Shown here: positions 27,637-37,145 of the stretch, one piece after another
Layout of the letters: every line of letters starts with the position of its first letter
Numbering within the stretch: position 1 is the stretch's first letter
Origin: Shewanella basaltis
GTDB lineage: Bacteria > Pseudomonadota > Gammaproteobacteria > Enterobacterales > Shewanellaceae
DNA length: 64,000 nucleotides
Reading direction: 5' to 3'
NCBI RefSeq assembly: GCF_023283885.1
Contig: NZ_JAKILA010000002.1
Location: 248,001 to 312,000 of the forward strand
Program-made: the position numbers and the translations under genes
The notes under the pieces: model-generated
The model's input: only the letters and a program-made list of their open reading frames with translations
The model's database searches: none
What the model was told of the DNA's origin: nothing

Positions 27637-28665
27637 GTGAGTGATTTATTAAGCCAAGATGAAATCGATGCGCTACTGCATGGTGTAGACGATGTTGATG
27701 AAGATGACATTGAAGAGAGTAGTGAAAATGCACGCTCTTACGATTTCTCTTCTCAAGACCGAATTGTTCGTGGTCGAATGCCCACGCTTGAAATCGTTAA
27801 TGAACGTTTTGCGCGTCATTTGCGCATCAGCATGTTTAATATGATGCGCCGTGCTGCAGAAGTGTCAATTAACGGTGTGCAAATGCTTAAGTTTGGCGAA
27901 TATGTCCATACTTTATTTGTTCCTACCAGTTTAAACATGGTGCGTTTTAGTCCTTTAAAAGGTACTGCGTTAATCACCATGGAAGCACGCTTAGTGTTTA
28001 TATTGGTTGATAATTTTTTTGGCGGTGATGGACGTTTTCATGCCAAAATTGAAGGGCGTGAATTTACCCCAACCGAGCGGCGTATCGTTCAGTTATTGTT
28101 GAAAATTATCTTTGAAGATTATAAAGATGCATGGGCGCCTGTGATGGATGTCGAGTTTGAATATCTCGACTCAGAAGTTAACCCCGCAATGGCTAACATT
28201 GTTAGCCCAACCGAAGTTGTGGTGATTAACTCGTTTCATATTGAAGTCGATGGTGGCGGCGGTGATTTTCATATCACAATGCCGTATTCAATGATTGAAC
28301 CTATCCGTGAATTACTCGATGCCGGTGTTCAAAGCGATAAGCAAGATACCGACATGCGTTGGTCGCAAGCGCTCCGTGATGAAATAATGGACGTCCAAGT
28401 CGGCTTTGATGCCAATATTGTTGAACACGAGGTGACATTACGTGATGTGATGGGCTTTAAAGCAGGTGATATTATTCCTATCGATTTGCCTGAACATATT
28501 ATGATGCGCATTGAAGACTTGCCCACTTACCGTTGTAAACTCGGTAAGTCACGCGATAATTTAGCATTGAAAATCAGTGAGAAAATAGCTCGGCCTGAAA
28601 CGGTTAAATCAGAACTCCAACTGGTTACCCGTAAAGGGAAGTCCCGAGAAATTTCAGATTTATAA
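27637..28665 (+). CDS. fliM: Flagellar motor switch protein FliM
   Basis: FliM is the C-ring protein that binds phosphorylated CheY and reverses the motor. The 342-residue product has the N-terminal CheY-binding peptide LSQDEIDALLHGV, a CheC-like middle domain, and a C-terminal SpoA/FliN-like domain (VTLRDVMGFKAGDIIPIDLP). Translation begins at GTG 27637 after an AAGG ribosome site; no ATG occurs near. It is followed by fliN after 10 bp. Confidence 0.96.
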   Translation: MSDLLSQDEIDALLHGVDDVDEDDIEESSENARSYDFSSQDRIVRGRMPTLEIVNERFARHLRISMFNMMRRAAEVSINGVQMLKFGEYVHTLFVPTSLNMVRFSPLKGTALITMEARLVFILVDNFFGGDGRFHAKIEGREFTPTERRIVQLLLKIIFEDYKDAWAPVMDVEFEYLDSEVNPAMANIVSPTEVVVINSFHIEVDGGGGDFHITMPYSMIEPIRELLDAGVQSDKQDTDMRWSQALRDEIMDVQVGFDANIVEHEVTLRDVMGFKAGDIIPIDLPEHIMMRIEDLPTYRCKLGKSRDNLALKISEKIARPETVKSELQLVTRKGKSREISDL

Positions 28666-28675
28666 GGTGATGTAA

Positions 28676-29059
28676 ATGAGTACAGAAGATACGGGTGATG
28701 ATTGGGCAGCAGCCATGGCTGAGCAAGCTTTAGAAGAAGCCCAGCAAGTTGAGCTTGATGAATTAGTTGACGAATCGAAGCCGATAACGAAAGAAGAAGC
28801 TGCAAAACTGGATTCCATTCTTGATATTCCGGTCACTATTTCGATGGAAGTCGGGCGAAGCTTTATTAGCATTCGTAACTTATTGCAGCTAAACCAGGGC
28901 TCAGTGGTTGAACTTGATCGTGTCGCGGGGGAGCCGTTAGATGTCATGGTTAACGGCACGTTAATCGCCCACGGCGAAGTGGTGGTGGTAAACGATAAAT
29001 TTGGTATTCGTTTAACGGATGTAATTAGCCAAACTGAACGCATTAAAAAGCTGAAATAA
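28676..29059 (+). CDS. fliN: Flagellar motor switch protein FliN
   Basis: FliN forms the base of the C-ring and docks FliH. The 127-residue protein has an acidic N-terminal tail (WAAAMAEQALEEAQQVELDE) and a C-terminal SpoA domain (about 48-127: SMEVGRSFISIRNLLQLNQGS, GEVVVVNDKFGIRLTDV). Length and layout match the family. AAGGTGA lies before the ATG. Confidence 0.95.
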   Translation: MSTEDTGDDWAAAMAEQALEEAQQVELDELVDESKPITKEEAAKLDSILDIPVTISMEVGRSFISIRNLLQLNQGSVVELDRVAGEPLDVMVNGTLIAHGEVVVVNDKFGIRLTDVISQTERIKKLK

Positions 29060-29122
29060 CCTTAAAGAGCAAAACCGGCCCAGTACAGGTTTTGCTACAG
29101 GTTTACAACACAAGGAATGACC

Positions 29123-29542
29123 GTGGCGAATATGATATCAATGCTCAGTGTGATGGCCCAAGCATTGACCGACACAGAAGCGACTAGCGCGGCAAACTCT
29201 GCAACAACGGCTGTACTCACTCGCACCTCTGATGTGTCAAATACAGCAACACTTGCCAATATGGTTGGCGGCTTGATTGTCGTATTGGCGGTCATTTTTG
29301 TATTAGCTTACATCGTAAAACGCCTCAACCTTGTACCTTCAAATGGCGGCGTAATTAAAACTCTGGCTGTAACGCCAATTGGTCAACGCGAAAAAGTGGT
29401 GCTAATTGATGTCAATGGTCAGCAATATCTTATCGGTGTGACCTCTCAAAGTATTAATCTCATTGACAAATTAGATGCAGCGGTAGACGTTCCTGACACC
29501 TCGTTTGCCAGCCGTTTGAAACAAGCCAAGGAACAGCAATAA
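29123..29542 (+). CDS. fliO: Flagellar export protein FliO
   Basis: FliO helps assemble the FliP export-gate core. The 139-residue protein has one membrane helix (about 52-75, [20 protein letters not shown]) followed by a cytoplasmic region with [19 protein letters not shown], the family hallmark. GTG 29123 is proposed as the start because AAGGA lies 6 bp upstream; the ATG at 29117 touches that site directly and would have no spacing. The stop overlaps the fliP ATG by one base. Confidence 0.9.
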   Translation: MANMISMLSVMAQALTDTEATSAANSATTAVLTRTSDVSNTATLANMVGGLIVVLAVIFVLAYIVKRLNLVPSNGGVIKTLAVTPIGQREKVVLIDVNGQQYLIGVTSQSINLIDKLDAAVDVPDTSFASRLKQAKEQQ

Positions 29543-30303
29543 TGAATAAATACACCGCTGTGGTGGTAATGACCATAATGGCAATGGTCGGCTTATTTAT
29601 GCCCTCTGATGTGCTTGCGCAAGATGGTATTTTACCAGCGGTAACAGTAACCACAGGTGCCGATGGTGCCACTGAATACTCGGTTACGTTACAGATATTG
29701 TTGCTGATGACCGCCATGAGCTTTATCCCTGCAATGGTGATAATGCTGACCTCTTTTACGCGAATTATTGTGGTGTTGTCTATATTGCGTCAAGCGTTAG
29801 GCCTACAGCAAACTCCGTCAAATCAAGTGCTAATTGGCATTAGTTTATTTATGACATTTTTTATTATGGCCCCAGTATTTGACAAAATTTATGTTGAAGC
29901 GGTTGAGCCTTACGTCAATGAAACCATGACCTTAACTCAGGCATACGATGTCGGCAAAGAGCCTATTAAACAGTTTATGTTGTCACAAGTTCGCACCACG
30001 GATTTGCAAACCTTTATTGAAATATCGGGATACAAGGACATTCAATCGCCTGAACAAGCACCGATGAGCGTTGTGATCCCCGCGTTTATTACCAGTGAAC
30101 TTAAAACCGCATTTCAAATTGGCTTTATGTTGTTCGTGCCATTTTTAGTGTTAGACCTAGTGGTTGCCAGTATTTTAATGGCAATGGGTATGATGATGTT
30201 ATCGCCTATGATTGTGTCATTGCCGTTTAAAATCATGTTGTTTGTATTAGTTGATGGTTGGGGTCTCGTGATGGGGACATTAGCAAACAGTTTTGGCATA
30301 TAA
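29542..30303 (+). CDS. fliP: Flagellar export gate protein FliP
   Basis: FliP forms the core pore of the export gate with FliQ and FliR. The 253-residue protein starts with a cleavable signal peptide ([13 protein letters not shown]... to SDVLAQDG), as is usual for FliP, and has four membrane helices with [18 protein letters not shown] and [16 protein letters not shown]. Coupled to fliO by a one-base overlap; fliQ follows after 12 bp. Confidence 0.96.
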   Translation: MNKYTAVVVMTIMAMVGLFMPSDVLAQDGILPAVTVTTGADGATEYSVTLQILLLMTAMSFIPAMVIMLTSFTRIIVVLSILRQALGLQQTPSNQVLIGISLFMTFFIMAPVFDKIYVEAVEPYVNETMTLTQAYDVGKEPIKQFMLSQVRTTDLQTFIEISGYKDIQSPEQAPMSVVIPAFITSELKTAFQIGFMLFVPFLVLDLVVASILMAMGMMMLSPMIVSLPFKIMLFVLVDGWGLVMGTLANSFGI

Positions 30304-30315
30304 GGCCGCTAATTT

Positions 30316-30585
30316 ATGTCTCCTGAATCGCTAATTGATATTTTTAGAGAAGCTTTGTCAGTCATTGTATTGATAGTGTCGGCAATTATTTTACCTGGTT
30401 TATTTATCGGTTTAATCGTGGCAGTGTTTCAGGCAGCAACCTCTATTAACGAACAAACTTTAAGTTTTTTACCCCGCCTTTTAGTTACCCTATTTGCTTT
30501 GATGTTTCTAGGCCACTGGCTTGTTCAAACCATGATGGATTTTTTCCTTGAAATGGTGAACCTTATTCCTGTGGTGATAGGGTAG
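30316..30585 (+). CDS. fliQ: Flagellar export gate protein FliQ
   Basis: FliQ is a small two-helix membrane protein of the export gate. All 89 residues fit the family: MSPESLIDIFREALSVI, then two hydrophobic helices (about 15-40 and 50-75) with GLIVAVFQAATSINEQTLSF between them. It lies between fliP and fliR with 2 bp to fliR. Confidence 0.96.
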   Translation: MSPESLIDIFREALSVIVLIVSAIILPGLFIGLIVAVFQAATSINEQTLSFLPRLLVTLFALMFLGHWLVQTMMDFFLEMVNLIPVVIG

Positions 30586-30587
30586 TT

Positions 30588-31391
30588 ATGGACATTTTGT
30601 TTGATGAAATTAGTCAAACAATTGCTGCTTATTTGTTGCCGTTTTTTCGCATCTCTTCCATGTTGATGGTGATGACGGTTTTTGGTGCCAATACAACGCC
30701 ATCTCGTGTGCGTTTGCTTTTGTCGGTGGCAATCACGGTTGCTGTCGCACCTGTGTTACCTCCAGTTGAATCCATTGAACTGATAGCCTTTAGCTCTGTT
30801 TTTGTGATCACTCAACAAATTCTTATTGGGGTTTCAATGGGGTTTGTGACATTAATGGTGATGCAAACCTTTGTGTTAACTGGGCAAATTATTGGTATGC
30901 AAACCAGCTTGGGCTTTGCTTCTATGGTAGACCCAGGTTCTGGTGAGCAAACCCCTGTGGTCAGTAATTTCTTTTTACTGCTCGCGACCTTAATATTTTT
31001 GGCTGTTGATGGACATTTATTGATGTTCAGAATGCTGGTGGCCAGTTTTGAAACCATTCCAATTTCAACCCAAGGTATTTCAATTGCTAATTATCGCGCG
31101 CTAGCAGACTGGGGCAGCTTTATGTTTGGTGCGGCATTAACCATGTCAATTTCAGCGATTGTGGCATTGTTATTGATTAACCTTTCCTTTGGTGTCATGA
31201 CCAGAGCGTCACCTCAGCTAAATATTTTCTCGATTGGTTTTCCGGTTACTATGGTCAGTGGTTTGCTGATCTTGTGGTTAACTTTAGGTCCTATCATGGC
31301 GCATTTTGATGAGGTTTGGCAGGCTGCACAGTTGTTGATGTGCGATGTGTTACAACTTCAATGTCAATCAGACGCCGCTATCGTGTTCTAA
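30588..31391 (+). CDS. fliR: Flagellar export gate protein FliR
   Basis: FliR completes the FliPQR gate and contacts FlhB. The 267-residue protein has about six membrane helices and the family stretches FFRISSMLMVMTVFG, LGFASMVDPGSGEQTPVV and LNIFSIGFPVTMVSG. Spaced 2 bp after fliQ and 9 bp before flhB. Confidence 0.95.
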   Translation: MDILFDEISQTIAAYLLPFFRISSMLMVMTVFGANTTPSRVRLLLSVAITVAVAPVLPPVESIELIAFSSVFVITQQILIGVSMGFVTLMVMQTFVLTGQIIGMQTSLGFASMVDPGSGEQTPVVSNFFLLLATLIFLAVDGHLLMFRMLVASFETIPISTQGISIANYRALADWGSFMFGAALTMSISAIVALLLINLSFGVMTRASPQLNIFSIGFPVTMVSGLLILWLTLGPIMAHFDEVWQAAQLLMCDVLQLQCQSDAAIVF

Positions 31392-31400
31392 GGAGGGGAA

Positions 31401-32534
31401 ATGGCCGAAAATGACAGCAGTCAAGAACGTACAGAGGAACCCACCAGTAAGCGACTTGAACAAGCCCGTGAGAAAGGTCAAGTCGCTCGCTCAAAAGAAC
31501 TTGGAACTGCGGCGGTATTACTCGCCGCATCGGTGGGCTTTGCAATGACTGGGCCTTCGATTGCCATTAGCCTTTATACCATGATGAAACAGATTTTCTC
31601 CATGGAGCGCGATCAAATATTCGATACCAATTCAATGTTTCGGGTTTGGGGCGTTGTTGGCAACGAGCTTGCGTGGCCATTACTGAGCTTTATAGCCTTA
31701 CTGGCGTTTGTCTCTTTTTTAGGCAATATCGTATTGGGTGGTATGTCGTTTTCAGTTAAAGCCTTTATGCCAAAAGGCAGTAAGCTCAATCCGCTGAATG
31801 GCTTTAAGCGTATGTTTGGTACCCAAGCGCTGGTTGAGTTAACCAAAGGTATTGCAAAGTTTTCTGTTGTCGCCTTGTCGGCATATTTTTTACTCAGCTT
31901 TTATTTTTACGATATTTTAATGCTATCGAGCGATCATCTGCCAGGAAATGTATACCATGCATTAGATCTGCTAGTGTGGATGTTTATTTTATTGTGTAGT
32001 TCTATGTTGTTTATTGTGGTGATTGATGTGCCTTTTCAAATATGGAATCACAATAAACAGCTTAAAATGACTAAGCAAGAGGTCAAAGATGAATATAAAG
32101 ATACCGAGGGTAAGCCTGAGGTAAAAAGTCGCATTAAGCAAATGCAGCACGAGATGGCACAGCGACGTATGATGACAGAAGTGCCTAAAGCCGATGTGAT
32201 TGTGGTCAACCCTGAGCATTATGCCGTTGCGGTTAAATATGATGTGACGCGATCATCCGCGCCTTTTGTTGTCGCAAAAGGGGTTGATGATGTGGCCTTT
32301 AAAATACGTGAAATTGCCCGAGAACATAATGTAGCAATCGTGTCTGCGCCTCCCCTTGCTCGCGCCATTTATCATACCACTAAGATTGACCAGCAAGTGC
32401 CTGAGGGGCTATTTACTGCGGTGGCTCAAGTATTAGCTTATGTGTTTCAACTACGACAATATCAAAAAGGTAAAGGACGTAAACCCAAGCCTATTCCGTA
32501 CAAACAACCCATCCCAGATGATTTGCAGTATTAA
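31401..32534 (+). CDS. flhB: Flagellar export switch protein FlhB
   Basis: FlhB sits beside the gate and switches substrate specificity after self-cleavage. The 377-residue protein starts with the conserved ERTEEPTSKRLEQAREKGQV, has four membrane helices (about 35-55, 92-112, 148-172, 188-212) and a cytoplasmic domain. The cleavage motif reads NPEH (residues 270-273) where the usual form is NPTH; Asn and Pro, the chemically essential pair, are kept. An AAGGAGGGG ribosome site is strong. It ends the fliK operon. Confidence 0.96.
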   Translation: MAENDSSQERTEEPTSKRLEQAREKGQVARSKELGTAAVLLAASVGFAMTGPSIAISLYTMMKQIFSMERDQIFDTNSMFRVWGVVGNELAWPLLSFIALLAFVSFLGNIVLGGMSFSVKAFMPKGSKLNPLNGFKRMFGTQALVELTKGIAKFSVVALSAYFLLSFYFYDILMLSSDHLPGNVYHALDLLVWMFILLCSSMLFIVVIDVPFQIWNHNKQLKMTKQEVKDEYKDTEGKPEVKSRIKQMQHEMAQRRMMTEVPKADVIVVNPEHYAVAVKYDVTRSSAPFVVAKGVDDVAFKIREIAREHNVAIVSAPPLARAIYHTTKIDQQVPEGLFTAVAQVLAYVFQLRQYQKGKGRKPKPIPYKQPIPDDLQY

Positions 32535-32658
32535 TGCGCAGCGGCATACTCAACCTCAAGTGTGGTAACACATAACAAGCTTGAAAGTAGGCTAAGGTTT
32601 GCATCGCAATCCCCCTTTATCCTGCATTCAGTCATCATTCATTGCCGGTCGAGTAAGT

Positions 32659-32677
32659 TATGGCTTAATTCTTGCTT
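32659..32677 (+). promoter_or_regulatory. Sigma-54 promoter of flhA operon
   Basis: TATGGCTTAATTCTTGCTT has GG and GC 10 bases apart with a CTTGCTT -12 element. It lies 68 bp before the flhA ATG. flhA-flhF-flhG-fliA-che is a known class II operon in Vibrio. Confidence 0.65.
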
Positions 32678-32744
32678 TCTCAGTTTAATCGCGTCAAATA
32701 ACAGTCCTTTGGCGTAGTAGACTGACAGTAAGGGTTCATCTTAT

Positions 32745-34844
32745 ATGGATGCAAAAGCAGCTTTAGGGCAATTTAAACAAATCAGACCATCTACGTTTAA
32801 AGGTATTGGTACGCCTTTACTCGTATTAGCCGCCTTAGGCATGGTCGTTTTACCTATACCGCCATTTTTGCTCGATATCCTGTTTTCTTTCAATATTGCA
32901 TTAGCCTTAGTGGTGTTACTTGTTGCGATTTATACCGACAGACCTCTGGATTTTGCAGCTTTTCCTACAGTATTACTTGTGGCAACGCTATTGAGATTGG
33001 CTCTAAACGTTGCATCGACTCGAATTGTACTTTTAGAAGGCCATAATGGTGGTGATGCCGCAGGTAAAGTCATTGAAGCCTTTGGTTCAGTGGTGATTGG
33101 CGGTAACTACGCTGTGGGGTTAGTGGTCTTCTTAATCCTTATTATTATTAACTTTGCCGTTGTGACAAAAGGTGCTGGACGTATCTCTGAGGTGAGTGCT
33201 CGATTTACCCTAGATGCAATGCCGGGTAAGCAAATGGCCATTGATGCCGATTTAAATGCCGGTACATTAACCCAAGATCAAGCGCGCATACGCCGAGCTG
33301 AAGTGACCCGAGAAGCCGATTTTTACGGGGCAATGGACGGTGCGTCGAAGTTTGTTAAGGGCGATGCGATTGCCGGTATTATGATCCTAGTGATTAACAT
33401 TCTGGGTGGCTTTGTCATTGGTATTGTGCAGCATGATCTTGATTTCTCAAGTGCGGTTGAAATTTATACCTTGCTCACCATTGGTGATGGTTTAGTCGCG
33501 CAAATTCCTGGTTTGCTATTGTCTATTGCCGCGGCATTAATGGTGACGCGCCAAAATGAATCGGGTGACATGGGTCAGATGATGATGAGTCAGATGTTTG
33601 ACAATCATAAGTCATTAGCGATTGCGGCGGGTTTATTGTTTGTTATGGGTATTGTGCCTGGAATGCCCCACGTGGCCTTTTTGACATTTGCTTTCATTAC
33701 CGCAGGCGCAGCCTATTTTGTTTACAAACGTAATATTGATAAAAAACAAGCAGCATTAGCTGTTGCGACCAAAGGCCCTGCAGAAGCCAAAGATAAAGAG
33801 CCCAAAGAGCTGAGTTGGGATGATGTACGTCATGTTGACACCATCGGTCTTGAGGTGGGTTATCGTTTGATTCCGCTGGTTGATAAGTCGCAAGGTGGCG
33901 AATTATTAGGTCGAATTAAAGGCGTACGCAAAAAATTATCTCAAGAACTCGGATTTTTAGTGCCAGCGGTACATATTCGTGACAATCTAGACTTATCGCC
34001 TAACGCTTACCGAATTTCACTGATGGGCGTGGTGGTTGGCGAAGCCGAAGTTAGGCATGATTGCGAACTTGCCATTAACCCAGGGCAAGTTTATGGCAAG
34101 CTCGATGGTATCGAAACCCGAGATCCAGCCTTTGGGTTGGAAGCTGTATGGATAACGCCTGAGCAACGCGAGCATGCACAAACATTAGGTTATACCGTAG
34201 TTGATACCGCAACGGTTGTCGCAACTCATATCAGTCAGTTGTTGAGTAATAATGCTGCTAAATTATTAGGTTACGAAGAAGTGCAGCAGTTAATGGATAT
34301 GTTAGCCAAAAATTCGCCTAAGTTGGTCGATGGCTTTATACCAGACATTATGCCACTGGGCTCTGTGGTTAAAGTGATGCAAAACTTACTCAATGAAGGA
34401 GTATCGGTACGTGATTTACGCACCATAGTACAAACTCTTTTAGAGTATGGCAGTAAGAGTAACGATACTGAAGTGCTTACCGCCGCGGTTCGTATCGCGC
34501 TCAAACGGATGATAGTCCAAGAAATCTCAGGACCTGAACTTGAAATTCCCGTCATTACATTGGCGCCAGAGTTGGAACAGATGTTGCATAAGTCAATGCA
34601 GGCGACAGGTGGTGAAGGGCCAAATATTGAACCAGGCCTTGCAGAACGCATGCAGCAATCACTTTTAGATGCTGCACAGAAACAAGAAATGGTGGGACAA
34701 CCAGCCATATTATTGACTTCTGGGATGCTCAGATCCACGCTGTCACGGTTTGTTAAGTACACTATTCCAAATTTACGCGTAATTTCTTACCAAGAAATTC
34801 CCGACGAGAAACAAATCAGAATTGTTTCTGCTGTAGGCCAATAG
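32745..34844 (+). CDS. flhA: Flagellar export gate protein FlhA
   Basis: FlhA is the large export-gate protein that receives chaperone-substrate complexes and uses the proton motive force. The 699-residue product has an N-terminal half with eight predicted membrane helices, including the conserved FHIPEP-family region RFTLDAMPGKQMAIDADLN, and a C-terminal cytoplasmic half from about residue 335. Length is normal. A 210-bp gap with a sigma-54 promoter separates it from flhB, so it opens a new transcription unit reaching into the che genes. Confidence 0.97.
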   Translation: MDAKAALGQFKQIRPSTFKGIGTPLLVLAALGMVVLPIPPFLLDILFSFNIALALVVLLVAIYTDRPLDFAAFPTVLLVATLLRLALNVASTRIVLLEGHNGGDAAGKVIEAFGSVVIGGNYAVGLVVFLILIIINFAVVTKGAGRISEVSARFTLDAMPGKQMAIDADLNAGTLTQDQARIRRAEVTREADFYGAMDGASKFVKGDAIAGIMILVINILGGFVIGIVQHDLDFSSAVEIYTLLTIGDGLVAQIPGLLLSIAAALMVTRQNESGDMGQMMMSQMFDNHKSLAIAAGLLFVMGIVPGMPHVAFLTFAFITAGAAYFVYKRNIDKKQAALAVATKGPAEAKDKEPKELSWDDVRHVDTIGLEVGYRLIPLVDKSQGGELLGRIKGVRKKLSQELGFLVPAVHIRDNLDLSPNAYRISLMGVVVGEAEVRHDCELAINPGQVYGKLDGIETRDPAFGLEAVWITPEQREHAQTLGYTVVDTATVVATHISQLLSNNAAKLLGYEEVQQLMDMLAKNSPKLVDGFIPDIMPLGSVVKVMQNLLNEGVSVRDLRTIVQTLLEYGSKSNDTEVLTAAVRIALKRMIVQEISGPELEIPVITLAPELEQMLHKSMQATGGEGPNIEPGLAERMQQSLLDAAQKQEMVGQPAILLTSGMLRSTLSRFVKYTIPNLRVISYQEIPDEKQIRIVSAVGQ

Positions 34845-34873
34845 TGATAACGTCAGATTAAAGAGGTGCGTAC

Positions 34874-36259
34874 GTGAAAATTAAACGATTTTTTGCCAAA
34901 GATATGCGTGCAGCATTGGCACAAGTTAAAGACACTCTAGGCTCTGACGCTGTTATTATGTCTAATAAAAAAGTCACCGGCGGTATTGAGATAGTTGCCG
35001 CAGTTGACTACGACGAGCCTAAAGCCTCCATGGCATCACAAGCGCCAACAAACAGTTTTATGGATCTCAGTGATGATAAAGTGTCTATCGGCGTAAAGCC
35101 TGCTGTTAAAGCGCACACAAAAGTGAGCCCACCTCCAGCAGCTGACTCGTTACAAGCATTGCTTGAAAAACAACACAATCGCATGGCACAACAAATGTCA
35201 GTTCGCCAAGATGAGCCTGAATTACCAGAGTGGGCTCGTCAATTACAAGGTGCTAAAACGACTAAGCCTACACAGAGTGCGCCAGCAGCAAATCAGCTTG
35301 ATAAATCAAGCAAAAGCAATAAAAATCAATCAGCAGAGCTCGACTCATTGCGAGAAGAAATGGCATCGTTAAGAAGCTTGCTAACCCATCAAGTCTCTTC
35401 GTTGATGAAAGATCATAAAAAACGTTCAGATCCTGTTGGGGCTATGTTAGAAAGTAAATTAGTGTCGGCTGAGTTTTCTCATGCAGTTGCTGCTAAACTA
35501 GCTGGACTGAGCCAACATTATACGCCAGTAGATTTAGTACGTGCTTTGCCGCAAAGCTTAGCTAATCTGCTTGATAACCAAGGTGATGATATTGTCAAAC
35601 GTGGTGGTGTGGTTGCGTTTGTTGGCCCAACAGGTGTGGGTAAAACAACATCGCTAGCGAAAATAGCAGCCCGTTTTGCCGCTCATCATGGTCCAGAACA
35701 AGTGGCGCTGATAACAACCGACCATTATCGTATTGGGGCGTATGAGCAATTAGCGACCTATGGTAAAATCATGGGCTGTCCAGTTAAGCAAGCTCATGAT
35801 TTAAGTGAATTAGAACAAATTTTGTATCAGTTTAGAAATCGCAAGCTAGTGTTAATTGACACCGCCGGTATGGGACAACGTGATATGCGTCTTTATCAAC
35901 AACTTGATAATTTGACTGCAAATAGTAGGATCCCTATCCGCAGTTACTTAGTGATGTCTGCCACAGGGCAACGCCGTGTTCTACAAGATGCGGTTGAACA
36001 TTTTAAGCGTATTCCATTGTCTGGGGCTATTTTAACCAAATTAGATGAGTCAGTATCAATTGCAGGTGCATTGAGCGTATTGATTCAAAATGAGTTACCA
36101 TTGAGTTATGTGACTGACGGTCAACGTGTTCCAGAAGACATGAAAGTGGCTGATACATTAGAATTAGCCAAGCAAGCACTAGCAGCATTAAACGAAACAG
36201 AACAACCAACGTCACAAGACACGGCATGGTCACATGACAATGCCTATGCATTTGAGTAA
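34874..36259 (+). CDS. flhF: Polar flagellum placement GTPase FlhF
   Basis: FlhF is an SRP-type GTPase that marks the cell pole where the flagellum forms. The 461-residue protein has a variable N-terminal B-domain (1-160, beginning MKIKRFFAKDMRAALAQVKD), an N-domain, and the G-domain (about 245-440) with GPTGVGKTTSLAKIA, TTDHYRIGAYEQL, LIDTAGMGQRD and TKLDES. It lies directly after flhA and just before flhG, its regulatory partner, as in all polar flagellates of this group. Confidence 0.95.
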   Translation: MKIKRFFAKDMRAALAQVKDTLGSDAVIMSNKKVTGGIEIVAAVDYDEPKASMASQAPTNSFMDLSDDKVSIGVKPAVKAHTKVSPPPAADSLQALLEKQHNRMAQQMSVRQDEPELPEWARQLQGAKTTKPTQSAPAANQLDKSSKSNKNQSAELDSLREEMASLRSLLTHQVSSLMKDHKKRSDPVGAMLESKLVSAEFSHAVAAKLAGLSQHYTPVDLVRALPQSLANLLDNQGDDIVKRGGVVAFVGPTGVGKTTSLAKIAARFAAHHGPEQVALITTDHYRIGAYEQLATYGKIMGCPVKQAHDLSELEQILYQFRNRKLVLIDTAGMGQRDMRLYQQLDNLTANSRIPIRSYLVMSATGQRRVLQDAVEHFKRIPLSGAILTKLDESVSIAGALSVLIQNELPLSYVTDGQRVPEDMKVADTLELAKQALAALNETEQPTSQDTAWSHDNAYAFE

Positions 36260-36263
36260 AGAT

Positions 36264-37145
36264 ATGACTCGGGATCAAGCAAGTGGTTTACGTATGATGA
36301 ATCAACCAAATAACGATAAAGTTAAAGTAATTGCCGTATCCGGTGGTAAAGGCGGTGTCGGTAAAACAAGCGTGTCAATTAACACCGCAGTCGCACTGGC
36401 CGAAAAGGGTAAACGTGTACTGGTGCTTGATGCTGACTTAGGTTTAGCAAACGTAGATGTGATGCTAGGGATCAGGGCTGAGAAAAATTTATCTCATGTT
36501 TTATCAGGTGATGCCGAATTAGATGACATCATTGTACGTGGCCCCAAAGGTATTGGTATTGTTCCAGCCACTTCGGGGACTCAAGCCATGGTGGAATTAA
36601 CCCAAGCTCAACATGCGGGGTTAATTAGAGCGTTCAGTGAAATGCGTACCCAGTTTGATATATTAATTGTTGATACTGCGGCGGGTATTTCAGACATGGT
36701 ATTGAGTTTTTCTCGTGCATCGCAAGATGTGCTGATTGTTGTCTGTGATGAGCCGACCTCCATTACCGATGCCTATGCTTTAATTAAGATTTTAAGTCGC
36801 GAACATGGGGTGTTTCATTTTAAAATTGTGGCTAATATGGTTCGCAGTTTACGTGAAGGCATGGAATTGTTTGCTAAACTTAGCAAAGTAACAGACAGAT
36901 TTTTAGATGTGGCGTTAGAATTGGTTGCCACTGTGCCATTTGATGAAAATTTACGTAAAGCGATTCGCAAACAAAAATTAGTGGTAGAGGCATTTCCAAA
37001 GTCACCCTCAGCGATTGCTTATCATGGGTTGGCTAATAAGATAATGACTTGGCCTATTCCACAGCAACCCGGTGGTCATCTAGAATTTTTTGTTGAGCGT
37101 TTAGTACAACGTAAACCTGTTGATGAGGTGAGAGCGAGTGAATAA
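36264..37145 (+). CDS. flhG: Flagellar number regulator FlhG (FleN), MinD-like ATPase
   Basis: FlhG limits the number of polar flagella by stimulating FlhF GTPase and restraining FlrA. It is a MinD/ParA-type ATPase with SGGKGGVGKTSVSIN (deviant Walker A), DADLGLANVDVMLG and VDTAAGISDMVL. The N-terminal DQASGLR motif is the segment that activates FlhF; this favours ATG 36264 (MTRDQASGLR) as start. ATG 36234, inside flhF, is a possible longer start. C-terminal residues (FFVERLVQRK) include the amphipathic membrane-binding helix. It overlaps fliA by 8 bases. Confidence 0.94.
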   Translation: MTRDQASGLRMMNQPNNDKVKVIAVSGGKGGVGKTSVSINTAVALAEKGKRVLVLDADLGLANVDVMLGIRAEKNLSHVLSGDAELDDIIVRGPKGIGIVPATSGTQAMVELTQAQHAGLIRAFSEMRTQFDILIVDTAAGISDMVLSFSRASQDVLIVVCDEPTSITDAYALIKILSREHGVFHFKIVANMVRSLREGMELFAKLSKVTDRFLDVALELVATVPFDENLRKAIRKQKLVVEAFPKSPSAIAYHGLANKIMTWPIPQQPGGHLEFFVERLVQRKPVDEVRASE

